From NCBI GenBank assembly GCA_963837445.1, contig CAWINK010000002.1, positions 558,001 to 622,000 of the forward strand: DNA of 64,000 nucleotides. Direction: 5' to 3'. The position numbers and the translations under genes are program-made. Positions 44,396 through 53,417 of the stretch are shown here, piece by piece. The DNA comes from JACVRW01 sp963837445. GTDB lineage: Bacteria; Actinomycetota; Thermoleophilia; Solirubrobacterales; Thermoleophilaceae. The notes under the pieces were generated by a model. The model had not been told where the DNA came from and made no database searches. It saw only the letters and a program-made list of their open reading frames with translations. How positions within the stretch are numbered: the first letter of the stretch is position 1; the number at the start of each line of letters is the position of its first letter.

Positions 44396-45838
44396 CTACC
44401 CGCCTCCCCTGACCTTTACGACCTGAGACATCTGCACCTGGTGGATCGAGCAGTAGAGCCGGTACTCGCCCGGGACCGTGAAGCGGTGGCTCTGAACCCG
44501 GTTGCGCACGGTGGGAGTGGCGAAGCCACGCGGGCCGCGTACCAGGGTGGCGTCGTGGATCACGGGGTCGCGGAAGCTCCAGCGAAGCGTGGCGCCGCGC
44601 GGGATCGACACGAGCGGAGGGTCGAAGGCGAAGTTCTTCACCACGACCCGGGCATCGCCGCCGGCCTGCGTGAAGACGCCGGGCGGCCGGTTGATCACCC
44701 TGGCCTTGCCGCGGCCACGCCACTTGGCGAGCATCAGCCGGACGCCCGGCGGGGCGTCACGGCCCTCGAAGCTGGGGCCGAGCACCTCCGCGTGCGCGGG
44801 CTGCGGCGCGCATTCGCGCGGGACCGAGCTGTCGGCCGCCAGGTACACGTGCGAGATTCCCATCACGCGCATGTGCGGCCTCGTGTTGTCGTAGACCGCG
44901 CTCACGCGCAGCTTCTCGCCGCGCCCGATCGCCCAGCCGTCGCTCCACTGGGTCCAGCTGATCGACTTCGGGTCGGGCTCGTGGAGCAGCGGGTGCACCC
45001 TGTAGATCGGGTCGCCGGGAACGGCGTAGGTGGGATCGCTGCGCGCGATCGTGCGGTTGCTGCAGGCCGGCTGGGTCAACCTCAGCTCGTGCGAGCCGCC
45101 GTGGAGGTGGCCGCCCACGGCCACGATCCGGCCGGCCTTCGGCATCGCGAAGGCCTTGGACTTGGTGTGAGTGCTGCCCGGGCGCCCGCCGCCGGCCACC
45201 GTGTACTGCGGGTCCGACACGCATGGCACGACGCTCAGCCAGTAGGGCGTGACCGGCGTGAGCTTCGCGGGATCCACCGTCACGCGGTACTCCACATAGG
45301 CCTCGCGCCGCTGGTGGCGGTGGTTCATCGCCATCCAGATCATCTTCCAGTTGTCCGCGGGGGTGGTCGGGTATCCATAACCACGCGGCAGTGTTAGCGG
45401 CCGCAATTCCTCGCTCGTGCCGTAGAAGCGCTCCCTGACCGCGTTATTCGGGCACGCGCCGTCCTTGCGGGTGTTATCGGGGCCGCCGTTCGTGAAGACG
45501 TTGTGGTGCAGCATCAGCTGCGCCTGCGGGATCTCGCCGCCGTTCGTGTCCACGATCCGGGCGTCCATGCCGACAATCGAGCCGGCCACCGGCGGGGGCT
45601 TGACGATGTCGTTGTGCCTGAAGGTCTGGTAGCCGCCGATGCTGAAGGGCCCGACGCGGAACACGTAGGTCTTGAGCGACGGGTCCGCATGGTGCTCAGG
45701 CGGCGGCGAGGTGACCTCCTGAAGCGGAAGCTGAGCGGAAGCCGTGTCCGGCGAGCCACCCGGAACCACGAGCACCGCGACAACGACGGCAGTCACGACA
45801 ACAGCCGCAAGGGCGGCGCACAGTGCCAAAAGACGCAC
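44396..45838 (-). CDS. PHM-like copper monooxygenase fused to a cupredoxin domain
   Basis: A 480-residue exported protein (N-terminal hydrophobic segment, residues 1-25). The first 350 residues carry the ligand pattern of type II copper monooxygenases such as peptidylglycine hydroxylase: His111-His112 (LMLHHNVF), His173/175 (MNHRH), His244-x-His246 (GGHLHGG) and Met323 or Met326 (PHMRVMG). Residues about 395-477 are a plastocyanin-like domain with His428 (VIHDATL), Cys463, His466 and Met470 (YCSIHQVQM). The cupredoxin could feed electrons to the oxygenase. The substrate is unknown, and no copper transporter is adjacent. Confidence 0.75.
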   Translation of the reverse strand: MRLLALCAALAAVVVTAVVVAVLVVPGGSPDTASAQLPLQEVTSPPPEHHADPSLKTYVFRVGPFSIGGYQTFRHNDIVKPPPVAGSIVGMDARIVDTNGGEIPQAQLMLHHNVFTNGGPDNTRKDGACPNNAVRERFYGTSEELRPLTLPRGYGYPTTPADNWKMIWMAMNHRHQRREAYVEYRVTVDPAKLTPVTPYWLSVVPCVSDPQYTVAGGGRPGSTHTKSKAFAMPKAGRIVAVGGHLHGGSHELRLTQPACSNRTIARSDPTYAVPGDPIYRVHPLLHEPDPKSISWTQWSDGWAIGRGEKLRVSAVYDNTRPHMRVMGISHVYLAADSSVPRECAPQPAHAEVLGPSFEGRDAPPGVRLMLAKWRGRGKARVINRPPGVFTQAGGDARVVVKNFAFDPPLVSIPRGATLRWSFRDPVIHDATLVRGPRGFATPTVRNRVQSHRFTVPGEYRLYCSIHQVQMSQVVKVRGGG

Positions 45839-45934
45839 GGGGGACCAGTATGCCTATCGAGTCCGACCGCGACTCGTCCGTCGTAATCAACGCTCGATAA
45901 CGTCTGTTAGGTCAAGCTACGTCTGAGCGGCCTG

Positions 45935-45948
45935 CGAACATGCGTTCG
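45935..45948. promoter_or_regulatory. LexA-box-like palindrome CGAACATGCGTTCG
   Basis: A perfect match to the Gram-positive LexA (SOS) box CGAAC-RNRY-GTTYG, lying at the start (GTG 45948) of the broken LAGLIDADG gene and downstream of the AT-richer stretch 45885-45925 that may hold its promoter. No such box was found before recA or dinB, so the LexA assignment is by consensus only. Confidence 0.5.
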
Positions 45949-46657
45949 TGTGGTCTGAGGCGACTCAGCTGTCGGACAGGGCCTTCTTTGCCGGTTTCGT
46001 GGCTGGAGATGGCAGTTTCGTCATAAGGCGGAACAACGCTGGTGCGTCCTGGTGCTGTGGGCTACAGGTGAAGCTTCGGGCCGATGACACGCCGTTGCTG
46101 GCGGCATTTCGCGACTGGTGTGGCGAAAGGTGGCCGCGATTCTCGACGACAGCCCGCTTCTAGGCAAGAAAGCGCGGGAATTCCAGATCTGGCGCGAGGC
46201 CGTCGAGCTCTGGGCCACCCGCGGTGGCGCGGACCCAGAGCTCGATCGCTTAGCAACCGCGCTGAGGGCTATACGTCACGAGTTCACGCCGGCTCCATGC
46301 GATGTTTCCATAACTGACGAGTACCTCGCCGCCTTTCTCGCTGGCTTCGCCTCAGCTGAGGCAAATTTCGGGGCGTCAGACAGGGGCTCCCCGTCATTCA
46401 CGATCAATCTCCGAGCAGACGACGGGCCGCTTCTTCGCTTATTCCACGAGCGACTCGCCCTCGGCCATCTCAGGGACTACCGCATCTTCCCCGGAGGGTT
46501 CAAAGAGGTACTCGCGGCGATGCGCGGCCGCTCAGTCCGCCAGCTGCGCGTCCAGTTCGATCGACTCCACGGCCGCCAGGGCCTGGGATACCGGGCAGCC
46601 TTTCTTCGCCGCCTCGGCGTGCTCTTGGAAGTGGTCGTTGTCGATTCCGGGCACTGA
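45948..46657 (+). pseudogene. Broken LAGLIDADG homing endonuclease
   Basis: Two LAGLIDADG-like helices are present: FFAGFVAGDGSFVIRR in the first half (frame from 45948) and YLAAFLAGFASAEANFG in the second (frame continuing from about 46118). Both are followed by the same L-R-A-D-D-x-x-L-L-x-x-F phrase, as expected for a two-repeat enzyme. The frame changes between LLAAFRDWC and KVAAILDDSPLLGKKAREF, where part of the first catalytic domain also seems missing. The last 120 bases run into the antisense of osmC, so the 3' end is lost too. It is free-standing; no intron or intein host is visible. Confidence 0.75.
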
Positions 46658-46963
46658 GGCGCGTGTGATCAGCTCGATGCGCTTGATCGCGAAGCCCGCC
46701 TCGACCTTTTCGATGTGGACGCGGGCCTCGGTCTCCACGCTCTCGACCTCGTGGCCGCCCCTGCCGAGCTCCCCGGAGAGCGCCATCGAGAAGCAGCCCG
46801 CGTGGGCGGCCGCGATCAGCTCCTCGGGGTTCGTGCCGTCGCCCTCCTCGAAGCGGGACTGGAACGAGTACGGGCCCTCGTAGGCGCCGCTGGCCATCCG
46901 CATCGTGCCCTCGCCATCCTGGAGCGAGCCGTTCCAGCGGGCGTTTGCAGTTCGTGTCGGCAT
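46532..46963 (-). CDS. OsmC-family organic hydroperoxide reductase
   Basis: A 143-residue peroxiredoxin-like protein with both redox cysteines: AAHAGCFSMALSGEL and KKGCPVSQALAAV. The start TRTANARWNGSLQDGEGTM matches OsmC. It detoxifies organic peroxides with dihydrolipoyl-type reductants. ATG 46963 is chosen; the 13 residues from the upstream in-frame ATG are atypical. Its 3' end is overlapped by the remnant endonuclease. Confidence 0.92.
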   Translation of the reverse strand: MPTRTANARWNGSLQDGEGTMRMASGAYEGPYSFQSRFEEGDGTNPEELIAAAHAGCFSMALSGELGRGGHEVESVETEARVHIEKVEAGFAIKRIELITRASVPGIDNDHFQEHAEAAKKGCPVSQALAAVESIELDAQLAD

Positions 46964-47030
46964 GTTGGACTTCTCCCTTTGCGTTCGCTTAACGGGAAGC
47001 ATCCCCGATGTTGGCGAGAATGCGTCCTCC

Positions 47031-47699
47031 GTGCCGACGCAGAAAAAGGAGCCGGAGCGCTACGAGCCCATGCCTGGGTTTCTCGACCTGCCGGGCTGGC
47101 TGTGGCGCAAGCTGCCGCAATGGGCCAAGGCCGCCCTTGTGCTCTCGTTGGTGGGCCTGATCGCCGTGGCCCTGATCATCGGCCCGGACATCCGGGAAAC
47201 GAAGAGCGAGCGCGAGGAGGCCGAGCAGCAGCAACGGGAACGTGCCCGGGGGGCGAACGAGGCCCGCCTGCGGCGCGAGCAGCGGCCGCGCTTCGTGAAC
47301 GGCCCCGCCGCCACCTCCGGCGTGCCCGCACGCCGCAGGCTCGTGGATGCAGCGAGCGCGTCGGTGTTGGCGGACGCGCGCCGCCGTGTGGCCGCCAGGC
47401 GGCTGCGGGGGCCGATCCAGGGCGTGGACTGCGAGCCGTTCCCGCGGAACGTGGCCGGCATCGGCGCAGAGGACAGCACGGAGCTTCGCTATGGCCGCTA
47501 CCACTGCATCGCCGTGACCGCGAGGTTCGAGCAGACCGAGAACACCTCGGGCGGCCTTCTGGGCCACCCCTACCGCGTCCGCGTCGACTTCGACACCGGG
47601 CGCTACGCGTTCTGCAAGATCTCCGGACGCCCAGGCGAGGGTCAGCTCAAGCGTAATCAGGGCGTCACGGTGCCGGTCGTCTGCGGCGGCGGGCCTTGA
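47031..47699 (+). CDS. Single-pass membrane protein of unknown function
   Basis: A 222-residue protein. A short cytoplasmic N-terminus, one membrane helix (about residues 33-52, ALVLSLVGLIAVALIIGP) and a charged coiled stretch (EREEAEQQQRERARGANEARL) precede a C-terminal extracellular domain with four Cys (DCEPF, YHCIAV, FCKISG, VVCGGG). No family was recognised. GTG 47031 is the likely start. The gene overlaps pdxH by 4 bases. Confidence 0.65.
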   Translation: MPTQKKEPERYEPMPGFLDLPGWLWRKLPQWAKAALVLSLVGLIAVALIIGPDIRETKSEREEAEQQQRERARGANEARLRREQRPRFVNGPAATSGVPARRRLVDAASASVLADARRRVAARRLRGPIQGVDCEPFPRNVAGIGAEDSTELRYGRYHCIAVTARFEQTENTSGGLLGHPYRVRVDFDTGRYAFCKISGRPGEGQLKRNQGVTVPVVCGGGP

Positions 47700-48274
47700 G
47701 CGAGGACCCGCTTGTCCTGTTCGCGCGCTGGTTCGAGGAGGCTCAGGAGCAGGGTGCGTTCGAGCCCCATGCCGTGGCCCTCGCCACCGCCACGCCCGAC
47801 GGCGTCCCCTCGGCGCGCATGGTCCTGATGAAGGGCTTCGACGAGCGCGGGCTCACCTTCTTCACCAACTACGCCAGCCGCAAGGGCGCCGAGCTGGAGG
47901 CCAATCCCCAGGCCGCCCTGGTCTTCCATTGGCCGGAGCTCGGCCGTCAGGTGCGGGTGGAGGGATCCGTGACGCGCCTGGAGCGAGCCGAGACGGAGGC
48001 ATACGCGCGCAGCCGCGAGCGCGCCAGCCAGCTGAGCGCGCTCGCCTCTCCCCAGAGCCGCCCGATCCCGGATCGCGCCTGGCTCGAGCGGCGCGTGGAG
48101 GAGCTCGACAGCGAGCACGCCGGCGCCGAGCTGCCCGTGGGCAACGACTGGGGCGGATACCGCCTCGAGCCGCGTGCCTGGGAGTTCTGGGAGCACCGGC
48201 CCAACCGGCTGCACGACCGCCTTCGGTACGAGCGCAGCCACGGCGCCTGGCGGGCCGAGCGGCTCGGACCCTAG
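47696..48274 (+). CDS. pdxH: Pyridoxamine 5'-phosphate oxidase
   Basis: FMN enzyme making pyridoxal 5'-phosphate from PNP or PMP. The 192-residue protein has SARMVLMKGFDERGLTFFTNY, SRKGAELEANPQAALVFHW, RQVRVEGSVTRL, ERASQLSALASPQS and C-terminal EFWEHRPNRLHDRLRY, all hallmarks of PdxH. It probably starts at TTG 47696, which overlaps the upstream stop. It is convergent with the SRPBCC gene (4-base overlap). Confidence 0.94.
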   Translation: MSEDPLVLFARWFEEAQEQGAFEPHAVALATATPDGVPSARMVLMKGFDERGLTFFTNYASRKGAELEANPQAALVFHWPELGRQVRVEGSVTRLERAETEAYARSRERASQLSALASPQSRPIPDRAWLERRVEELDSEHAGAELPVGNDWGGYRLEPRAWEFWEHRPNRLHDRLRYERSHGAWRAERLGP

Positions 48275-48705
48275 AGCGCCGCCTCCAGCTCCACCATCGT
48301 CTTCAGCCGCGCGAGCTGCCGCGCGATCCCCCTCCGGATGCTGCGCCGCACGAGCGGTCCGCCGACGGCGAACACGAAGCGCGCCAGCGCGTCCTCCGGC
48401 CCCGTGACCACCGTCTGGCGCACGCGCGTGCCGCCCACGTCCGGGAACAGCTCGAGCGTCCCCTCGAAGCGAAACGGGCCGGACACCGACCGCACCACCT
48501 GCCGGCGCGGCGGCGTGCGCTCGACGATCTCGTACACCGCGGTGCCCGAATGCGGGCCGTACGCGTAGCTGCTGGTGAAGCGGTCGCCGTCCGCGGACAC
48601 ATCCGTCACGCCCTCCTGCCACTCGTGCCAGTGGCGAGGATCGGAGGCCCACTCCCAAACCGCCGCCGGAGGTCGGTCGACGACGATCTCGGAGGCGGCC
48701 CTCAC
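48271..48705 (-). CDS. SRPBCC-family protein
   Basis: A 144-residue helix-grip protein: RAASEIVVDRPPAAVWEWASD, a central GTAVYEIVERTPPRR, and a C-terminal helix ARQLARLKTMVELEAAL. It probably binds a hydrophobic ligand. Its GTG start overlaps the stop of the AttH-like gene, so the two act together, perhaps on a lipid or polyketide-like molecule. Confidence 0.85.
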   Translation of the reverse strand: MRAASEIVVDRPPAAVWEWASDPRHWHEWQEGVTDVSADGDRFTSSYAYGPHSGTAVYEIVERTPPRRQVVRSVSGPFRFEGTLELFPDVGGTRVRQTVVTGPEDALARFVFAVGGPLVRRSIRRGIARQLARLKTMVELEAAL

Positions 48706-49655
48706 CCGTCCGGGAAGGGCTGGATCGGGATGCCGTGGTCGTGCTCGCGCATCCCGAGCTCATACGCGGCGCCGCCGGGCACCACGAGCTCCGACGCGGC
48801 TCCCCCACCGCGGCTGACGCTCAGACGCATGTCCGCGATCGAGCAGTTCACGGTGTGGTGCTCCGAGCCATCCGGATCGGCGTAGACCCAGCCCACGAAG
48901 CGCTCGCTCGGCGCCGAGACGCTGCCGCGCACCTGCACGCCGCTCCCCGACAGCACGAAGGTGCAGTGCCCGGGCTCCTCGGTGACCTTCGCCCGGCGGA
49001 GGGCATAGCGGTCGCCCGCGATGCTGAGCGCGCCGTTCCCGACCCATGGCGTGGTCACGGGGCCGAGCCTCACCCGGCCGATCGCCGCGTCGAGCCAGTC
49101 GCCCTCCTCGGTCAGCCCGTGCAGCCAGATCCAGCGCTCCGCGTGCTGCGCGCCCCAGTTATGTCCCGCCATGCCGCGCCAGCCGTCCACCGGGACCTCT
49201 CGCCCCTCCACGGACAGCCGGCCGGAGAAGCGCGCGGCCGGCGCCGGTGAGAGCAGCTTGGTCCGCGGCAGCCGCGCGCGGTACATCCAGGCGCTCGGGA
49301 GGTGGAAGAGCGGCTCCTCGGCGCCCTCGAGCGCCAGCTCCCAGGCGAACCCGTCGCCGATCCGGCCGCTCGCGCCGTCCGCGCCCACACGGGCCTCCCC
49401 CACTCTCAGCCAGTCAGCGCCGCCGCTGGCCGGATCCGGCGCGGTGCGCTTCGCGGCGGTCGGCCCGCTCGGCTCGAAGAGCGTGAACCAGAGCGAGCCC
49501 TTCGGCGCCTCGCCGGGCCGCTTGTGCACCGTGTAGCGGATCCAGGCCCCGAGCGGCTCGGATGGATGGCAGAGCTTCAGGTAGAAGCTCTCGTAGTGGC
49601 CCGCTTTGGCCGGCACGGCCGGGAAGCGAGCCTCGGTGGGGTCCACGGAGGCCAC
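48702..49655 (-). CDS. Lipocalin-like AttH/tocopherol-cyclase-type protein
   Basis: A 317-residue protein. It contains GWRGMAGHNWGAQHAERWIWLHG, typical of the paired lipocalin-like domains in AttH, CrtC and tocopherol-cyclase relatives, and ESFYLKLCHPSEPLGAWIRYTVHK near the N-terminus. Relatives hydrate or cyclise hydrophobic substrates. Start GTG 49655 (ASVDPTEARFPAVP) avoids the divergent SDR gene at 49681. Confidence 0.72.
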   Translation of the reverse strand: MASVDPTEARFPAVPAKAGHYESFYLKLCHPSEPLGAWIRYTVHKRPGEAPKGSLWFTLFEPSGPTAAKRTAPDPASGGADWLRVGEARVGADGASGRIGDGFAWELALEGAEEPLFHLPSAWMYRARLPRTKLLSPAPAARFSGRLSVEGREVPVDGWRGMAGHNWGAQHAERWIWLHGLTEEGDWLDAAIGRVRLGPVTTPWVGNGALSIAGDRYALRRAKVTEEPGHCTFVLSGSGVQVRGSVSAPSERFVGWVYADPDGSEHHTVNCSIADMRLSVSRGGGAASELVVPGGAAYELGMREHDHGIPIQPFPDG

Positions 49656-49680
49656 GCGCGCAGCAGCGTAACCTGCCCGC

Positions 49681-50373
49681 ATGGCAGACGACCCAGTCCT
49701 AGTGATCACCGGCGCCAGCACCGGCATCGGCGCCGCCACCGCCCACCGCGCAGTCGAGTTCGGCCACCGCGTCGTGCTCGGCGCCCGCTCGGAGGACAAG
49801 CTCCAGGCGCTCGCAGAGGAGCTCGGGGGCGGCGAGAAGGCGATCGCCGTCCGCTGCGACGTGGCGAGCTGGGACGACCAGCAGGCGCTCGTCCAGGCGG
49901 CCCTCGAGCGCTTCGGCCGCATGGACGCCTACTTCGCGAACGCCGGCTTCGGCGCCGCGCGCGGCTTCCTCGAGGAGTCCGTGGAGCACTGGAAGTCGAT
50001 GATCGACACGAACGTGCTCGGCTGCGCCCTCTCGATCCGCGCCGCGCTCGGCCATTTCAGGGAGCAGAACGCCGGGCATTTCGTCATCACCAGCTCCGTC
50101 GCAGGCCGGCGCACGCTCCCCGGCTCGCTCTACTCGGCCACGAAGCACGCGGTCACGGCGATGGGCGAGGCGCTGCGCGCGGAGGTCGCGGACACCGCCA
50201 TCAAGATGACCCTGATCGAGCCCGGCATGGTCGACACGCCGTTCTTCGACAACCGCCCGAGCGGCGCCCTGGAATCGGACGACATCGCCCGCGCGGTCAT
50301 GTTCGCGCTCACACAGCCGCCGCACGTGGATGTGAACGAGATTCTGATCCGACCCATCCACCAGCCCACGTAA
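49681..50373 (+). CDS. Classical short-chain dehydrogenase/reductase
   Basis: A 230-residue oxidoreductase: ITGASTGIGAATA (TGxxxGxG), the CDVASWDD acidic turn, NAGFG, catalytic Ser in ITSSVAG, and YSATKHAV (YxxxK). It reduces or oxidises an unknown carbonyl/alcohol using NAD(P). It is divergent from the AttH-like gene, and the 3' end is overlapped by the following membrane-protein gene. Confidence 0.9.
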   Translation: MADDPVLVITGASTGIGAATAHRAVEFGHRVVLGARSEDKLQALAEELGGGEKAIAVRCDVASWDDQQALVQAALERFGRMDAYFANAGFGAARGFLEESVEHWKSMIDTNVLGCALSIRAALGHFREQNAGHFVITSSVAGRRTLPGSLYSATKHAVTAMGEALRAEVADTAIKMTLIEPGMVDTPFFDNRPSGALESDDIARAVMFALTQPPHVDVNEILIRPIHQPT

Positions 50374-50845
50374 CCTCACTCGCCGGGGCGGCGGAGCGCC
50401 CGCTCCTGCCGTCGATAGGCGAGGTCGAGAAGAAGAAGAACCAGATCTCGAACGCAAGGGCCGCGACCACCACCATCACGACCAGGATCCGTTCGGGCGT
50501 CGTAATCGTGGGCTTGGTGCCTGCGTACTGGGGCCGCTCGCCGCGCATGCTCCGCAGCCACGGTGTGTGTTGTCGCACGGTCGGGCCCTGCCCGGTCGTT
50601 TCCTCGTAGGCGCGGCTCAGGCGACCGAGCACCCAGACGAGGGTGAGGCTGATGAGTGCCAGGACGACGACGACAACGAAGACCGCTGTCATCGTCGGTG
50701 GGCCGCTGCCCTGCGCGCGCGAGCCGACCCAAAGCGCGACCAGGGGGCCGCCGGTCCACACATTGATGCTCAGGAGGGTGATCGCAGCGAGGAGCGAGAC
50801 CCGTTTGAGCAGCGACGACCGAGCGCGCTGTGAATCCCCGCCCAC
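50309..50845 (-). CDS. Three-helix membrane protein of unknown function
   Basis: A 178-residue protein with membrane segments SLLAAITLLSINVWTGGPLVALWVG, MTAVFVVVVVLALISLTLVWVLG and ILVVMVVVAALAFEIWFFFF, short loops and a 35-residue tail. GTG 50845 is the probable start. Its last 65 bases overlap the end of the SDR gene on the other strand, so the real C-terminus could be shorter in function. No family was recognised. Confidence 0.65.
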   Translation of the reverse strand: MGGDSQRARSSLLKRVSLLAAITLLSINVWTGGPLVALWVGSRAQGSGPPTMTAVFVVVVVLALISLTLVWVLGRLSRAYEETTGQGPTVRQHTPWLRSMRGERPQYAGTKPTITTPERILVVMVVVAALAFEIWFFFFSTSPIDGRSGRSAAPASEVTWAGGWVGSESRSHPRAAAV

Positions 50846-50898
50846 ACGGGCATCTTGACGGAAGTGCGGTCTGGTGCGGGCCGTAAGCTCGCCGTGTT

Positions 50899-51972
50899 GT
50901 GAGCAGCCACAGCCCTCACGTCTACGCACATCTCGACATGGACGCCTTCTACGTGAGCGTGGAGCTACAGCGGCGGCCGGAGCTGCGCGGGCTTCCCGTG
51001 GTCGTGGCCGGCAGCGGGCCGCGCGCGGTCGTCACGACGGCGAGCTACGAGGCGCGCAGGTTCGGCATCTTCTCGGCAACGCCGGCGGAGCGGGCGCGGC
51101 GGCTGTGTCCCGACGCGATCTTCGTGCCGCCTGACTTCGAGCTCTACCGCGCCCGCTCGCGCGAGGTGATGGCCGTGCTGCGCAGCCACGTGGAGCGCGT
51201 GGAGGTCGTGGGCCTCGACGAGGCGTATCTGGACCTCACCGGGCTCGATCGCTATCGCTCCGCCGCCCGCCGGGTGAAGGACGCCGTGCGCACCGAGACC
51301 GGGCTCACCTGCTCGGTCGGGCTCGGGCCGAACAAGCTTGTCGCGAAGGTCGCCTCCGATGCCGAGAAGCCGGACGGGTTCGTGGAGCTCACGGCCGACG
51401 AGGCCCGGATCCGCTTCGCCGAGGCCTCGCCCGGTCTCGTGCCCGGCATCGGCCCGAAGACGGTGGCCAGGCTCGACCAGCTCGGCATCGCCACGCTCGG
51501 GCGCCTGGGCACCACCTCGGACATCCAGCTCAAGGAGTGGTTCGGCACCCGCCTCGGCCCCCACCTCGCCGCGCTGGCGCGCTTCGAGGACGAGCGCCTG
51601 ATCGAGACCGTGCGGGTGGCCAAGTCCGAGTCGCGCGAGACCACCTTCGACCACGATCTGACCGGCCTCCCCCAGCTCGAGCCCGTGCTCGAGCGGCTCA
51701 CCTCCGAGCTCTGCGAGACGCTCGCGCGCGAGGAGCGGCGCGGGCGCACGATCGGCATCAAGGTGCGCTTCAACGACTTCACCACGGTCACCCGCGCCCG
51801 CAGCCTCGACGCCGCGGTGAACGAGGTCGAGGCGGTCGGCACGGTGGCGCTCGACCTCCTCAGGCGGCTCGATCCGGCCCGTCCGGTGCGCCTTCTGGGC
51901 GTGCGGGTGGCCGGGCTGGACGAGGAGTCGGTGCATGCGCTGCCCGACGATCAGCTCTCCCTGTCGCTCTGA
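50899..51972 (+). CDS. dinB: DNA polymerase IV
   Basis: Y-family translesion polymerase of 357 residues. It has AHLDMDAFYVSVE with the first metal Asp, VVTTASYEARRFGI, VEVVGLDEAYLDLTG (second metal site), CSVGLGPNKLVAKVASD, a helix-hairpin-helix GIGPKTVARLDQLGI and the little-finger domain. It ends QLSLSL, a likely beta-clamp-binding peptide. GTG 50899 is the start. No LexA-type box is seen in the spacer upstream. Confidence 0.95.
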   Translation: MSSHSPHVYAHLDMDAFYVSVELQRRPELRGLPVVVAGSGPRAVVTTASYEARRFGIFSATPAERARRLCPDAIFVPPDFELYRARSREVMAVLRSHVERVEVVGLDEAYLDLTGLDRYRSAARRVKDAVRTETGLTCSVGLGPNKLVAKVASDAEKPDGFVELTADEARIRFAEASPGLVPGIGPKTVARLDQLGIATLGRLGTTSDIQLKEWFGTRLGPHLAALARFEDERLIETVRVAKSESRETTFDHDLTGLPQLEPVLERLTSELCETLAREERRGRTIGIKVRFNDFTTVTRARSLDAAVNEVEAVGTVALDLLRRLDPARPVRLLGVRVAGLDEESVHALPDDQLSLSL

Positions 51973-51986
51973 TCTAGTCTTGAGCC

Positions 51987-53417
51987 ATGTCCTCCGATCG
52001 CCTGACAGGGCTCGACGCGTCGTTCCTCCATCTGGAGGACGGTGCGGCCCACATGCACGTGGCCGGCGTGATGCTCTTCGAGGGCTCTCCCCCGCCCTAC
52101 GACGACCTGCTCGAGGCCATCGAGCGGCGCCTCGGGCTGGTCCCGCGCTACCGCCAGCGGCTGGCATTCGTGCCGCTCGGACAGGGGCGTCCGAAGTGGG
52201 TGGACGATCCGCACCTGAACCTGCGCTACCACGTGCGCTCGACGGCGCTGCCTGCACCGGGCTCCGAGCAGCAGCTCAAGGACCTTGCCGGCCGGGTGTT
52301 CGCGCAGCAGCTCGACCGCGACAAGCCGCTCTGGGAGATCTGGCTGGTGGAGGGCCTCGAGGGCGACCGCTTCGCGATGCTGTCGAAGACCCATCACGCG
52401 CTCGTGGACGGCGTGTCCGGCGTGGACATCATGTCCGTGCTCTTCGACACCTCCGCTGAACCCGCAGCGCCCACCGACACCGGGGACCGCTGGCTGCCGC
52501 GTCCCCTCCCCTCCCCCGTCCAGCTCCTGGGCGAGGCGTTGATGGAGCGCGCCACGATCCCCGGCGAGCTGGTGCGGTCGGTCAGGTCGGTGTTCCGCGG
52601 CCCGATGCGGGTGGCCGAGGGTCTGCGCGACGCCGCCGTGGGCGTCGGGGCCATGGCGTGGGCCGGGCTCAATCCCGCGCCCCCCACGCCCTACAACAAG
52701 TCGATCGGCCCGCATCGCCGCTACACGTGGGTGCGCGCGAACCTCGCCGACCTGAAGGCCATCAAGAACGAGCTCGGCGGGACCGTGAACGACGTGGTGC
52801 TGGCGACCGTGGCCGGCGCGCTCGGAAAGCACCTGCGCCGCCGCGGACTGAACACCGACGGCCTCGAGCTGAAGGCGATGGTGCCGGTGAGCGTGCGCGC
52901 CGACGTTGAGCGCGGCGCGCTCGGCAACCGCGTGGCCGCGATGATGGCCCCGCTCCCGGTCTGGTGCCAGGACGCGGTGGCTCGCCTCGACATCGTCCGC
53001 GAGGAGCTGAAGGGCCTGAAGACCGGCGGCCAGGCCGTGGGCGCTCAGGTGCTCACCGAGCTGTCCGGCTTCGCCCCGTCCACGGTGATGGGCCAGGCGT
53101 CGCGCGTGATGGCCCGGCAGCGCTTCTTCAACGTGGTGGTCACGAACGTGCCCGGCCCGCAGATCCCGCTCTACCTCGCGGGGCGCCGCATGATCGACCC
53201 GTTCCCGATGGTCCCGCTGGCCAAGAACCAGGGCCTCGGCATCGCGCTGCTGTCCTACGCCGGGCGGATCAACTTCGGCCTCGTGGGCGACTTCGACGTG
53301 ATGTGGGACCTCGACGACTTCGCGAACGACATCCACGACTCGCTCGCCGAGCTGGCCTCGGAGGCCGGCGTCGAGCTCACGGTGGAGTCGAATCCCGCCC
53401 AGGCGGTGCATGCGTGA
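51987..53417 (+). CDS. Wax ester synthase/diacylglycerol acyltransferase
   Basis: The 476-residue WS/DGAT enzyme makes triacylglycerol or wax esters from acyl-CoA. It starts LTGLDASFLHLEDGAAHMHV, carries the active-site motif HHALVDG (His136, His137, Asp141), and has NDVVLATVAGAL plus the C-terminal VTNVPGPQIPLYLAG typical of the family. It suggests neutral-lipid storage. It begins 14 bases after dinB and overlaps the YbaK gene. Confidence 0.94.
   Translation: MSSDRLTGLDASFLHLEDGAAHMHVAGVMLFEGSPPPYDDLLEAIERRLGLVPRYRQRLAFVPLGQGRPKWVDDPHLNLRYHVRSTALPAPGSEQQLKDLAGRVFAQQLDRDKPLWEIWLVEGLEGDRFAMLSKTHHALVDGVSGVDIMSVLFDTSAEPAAPTDTGDRWLPRPLPSPVQLLGEALMERATIPGELVRSVRSVFRGPMRVAEGLRDAAVGVGAMAWAGLNPAPPTPYNKSIGPHRRYTWVRANLADLKAIKNELGGTVNDVVLATVAGALGKHLRRRGLNTDGLELKAMVPVSVRADVERGALGNRVAAMMAPLPVWCQDAVARLDIVREELKGLKTGGQAVGAQVLTELSGFAPSTVMGQASRVMARQRFFNVVVTNVPGPQIPLYLAGRRMIDPFPMVPLAKNQGLGIALLSYAGRINFGLVGDFDVMWDLDDFANDIHDSLAELASEAGVELTVESNPAQAVHA

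Noticed and set aside
46118..46657. Independent gene for the second half of the endonuclease
   Set aside because: It carries only one LAGLIDADG helix, complements the half before it, and its end is antisense to osmC; a broken single gene fits better.
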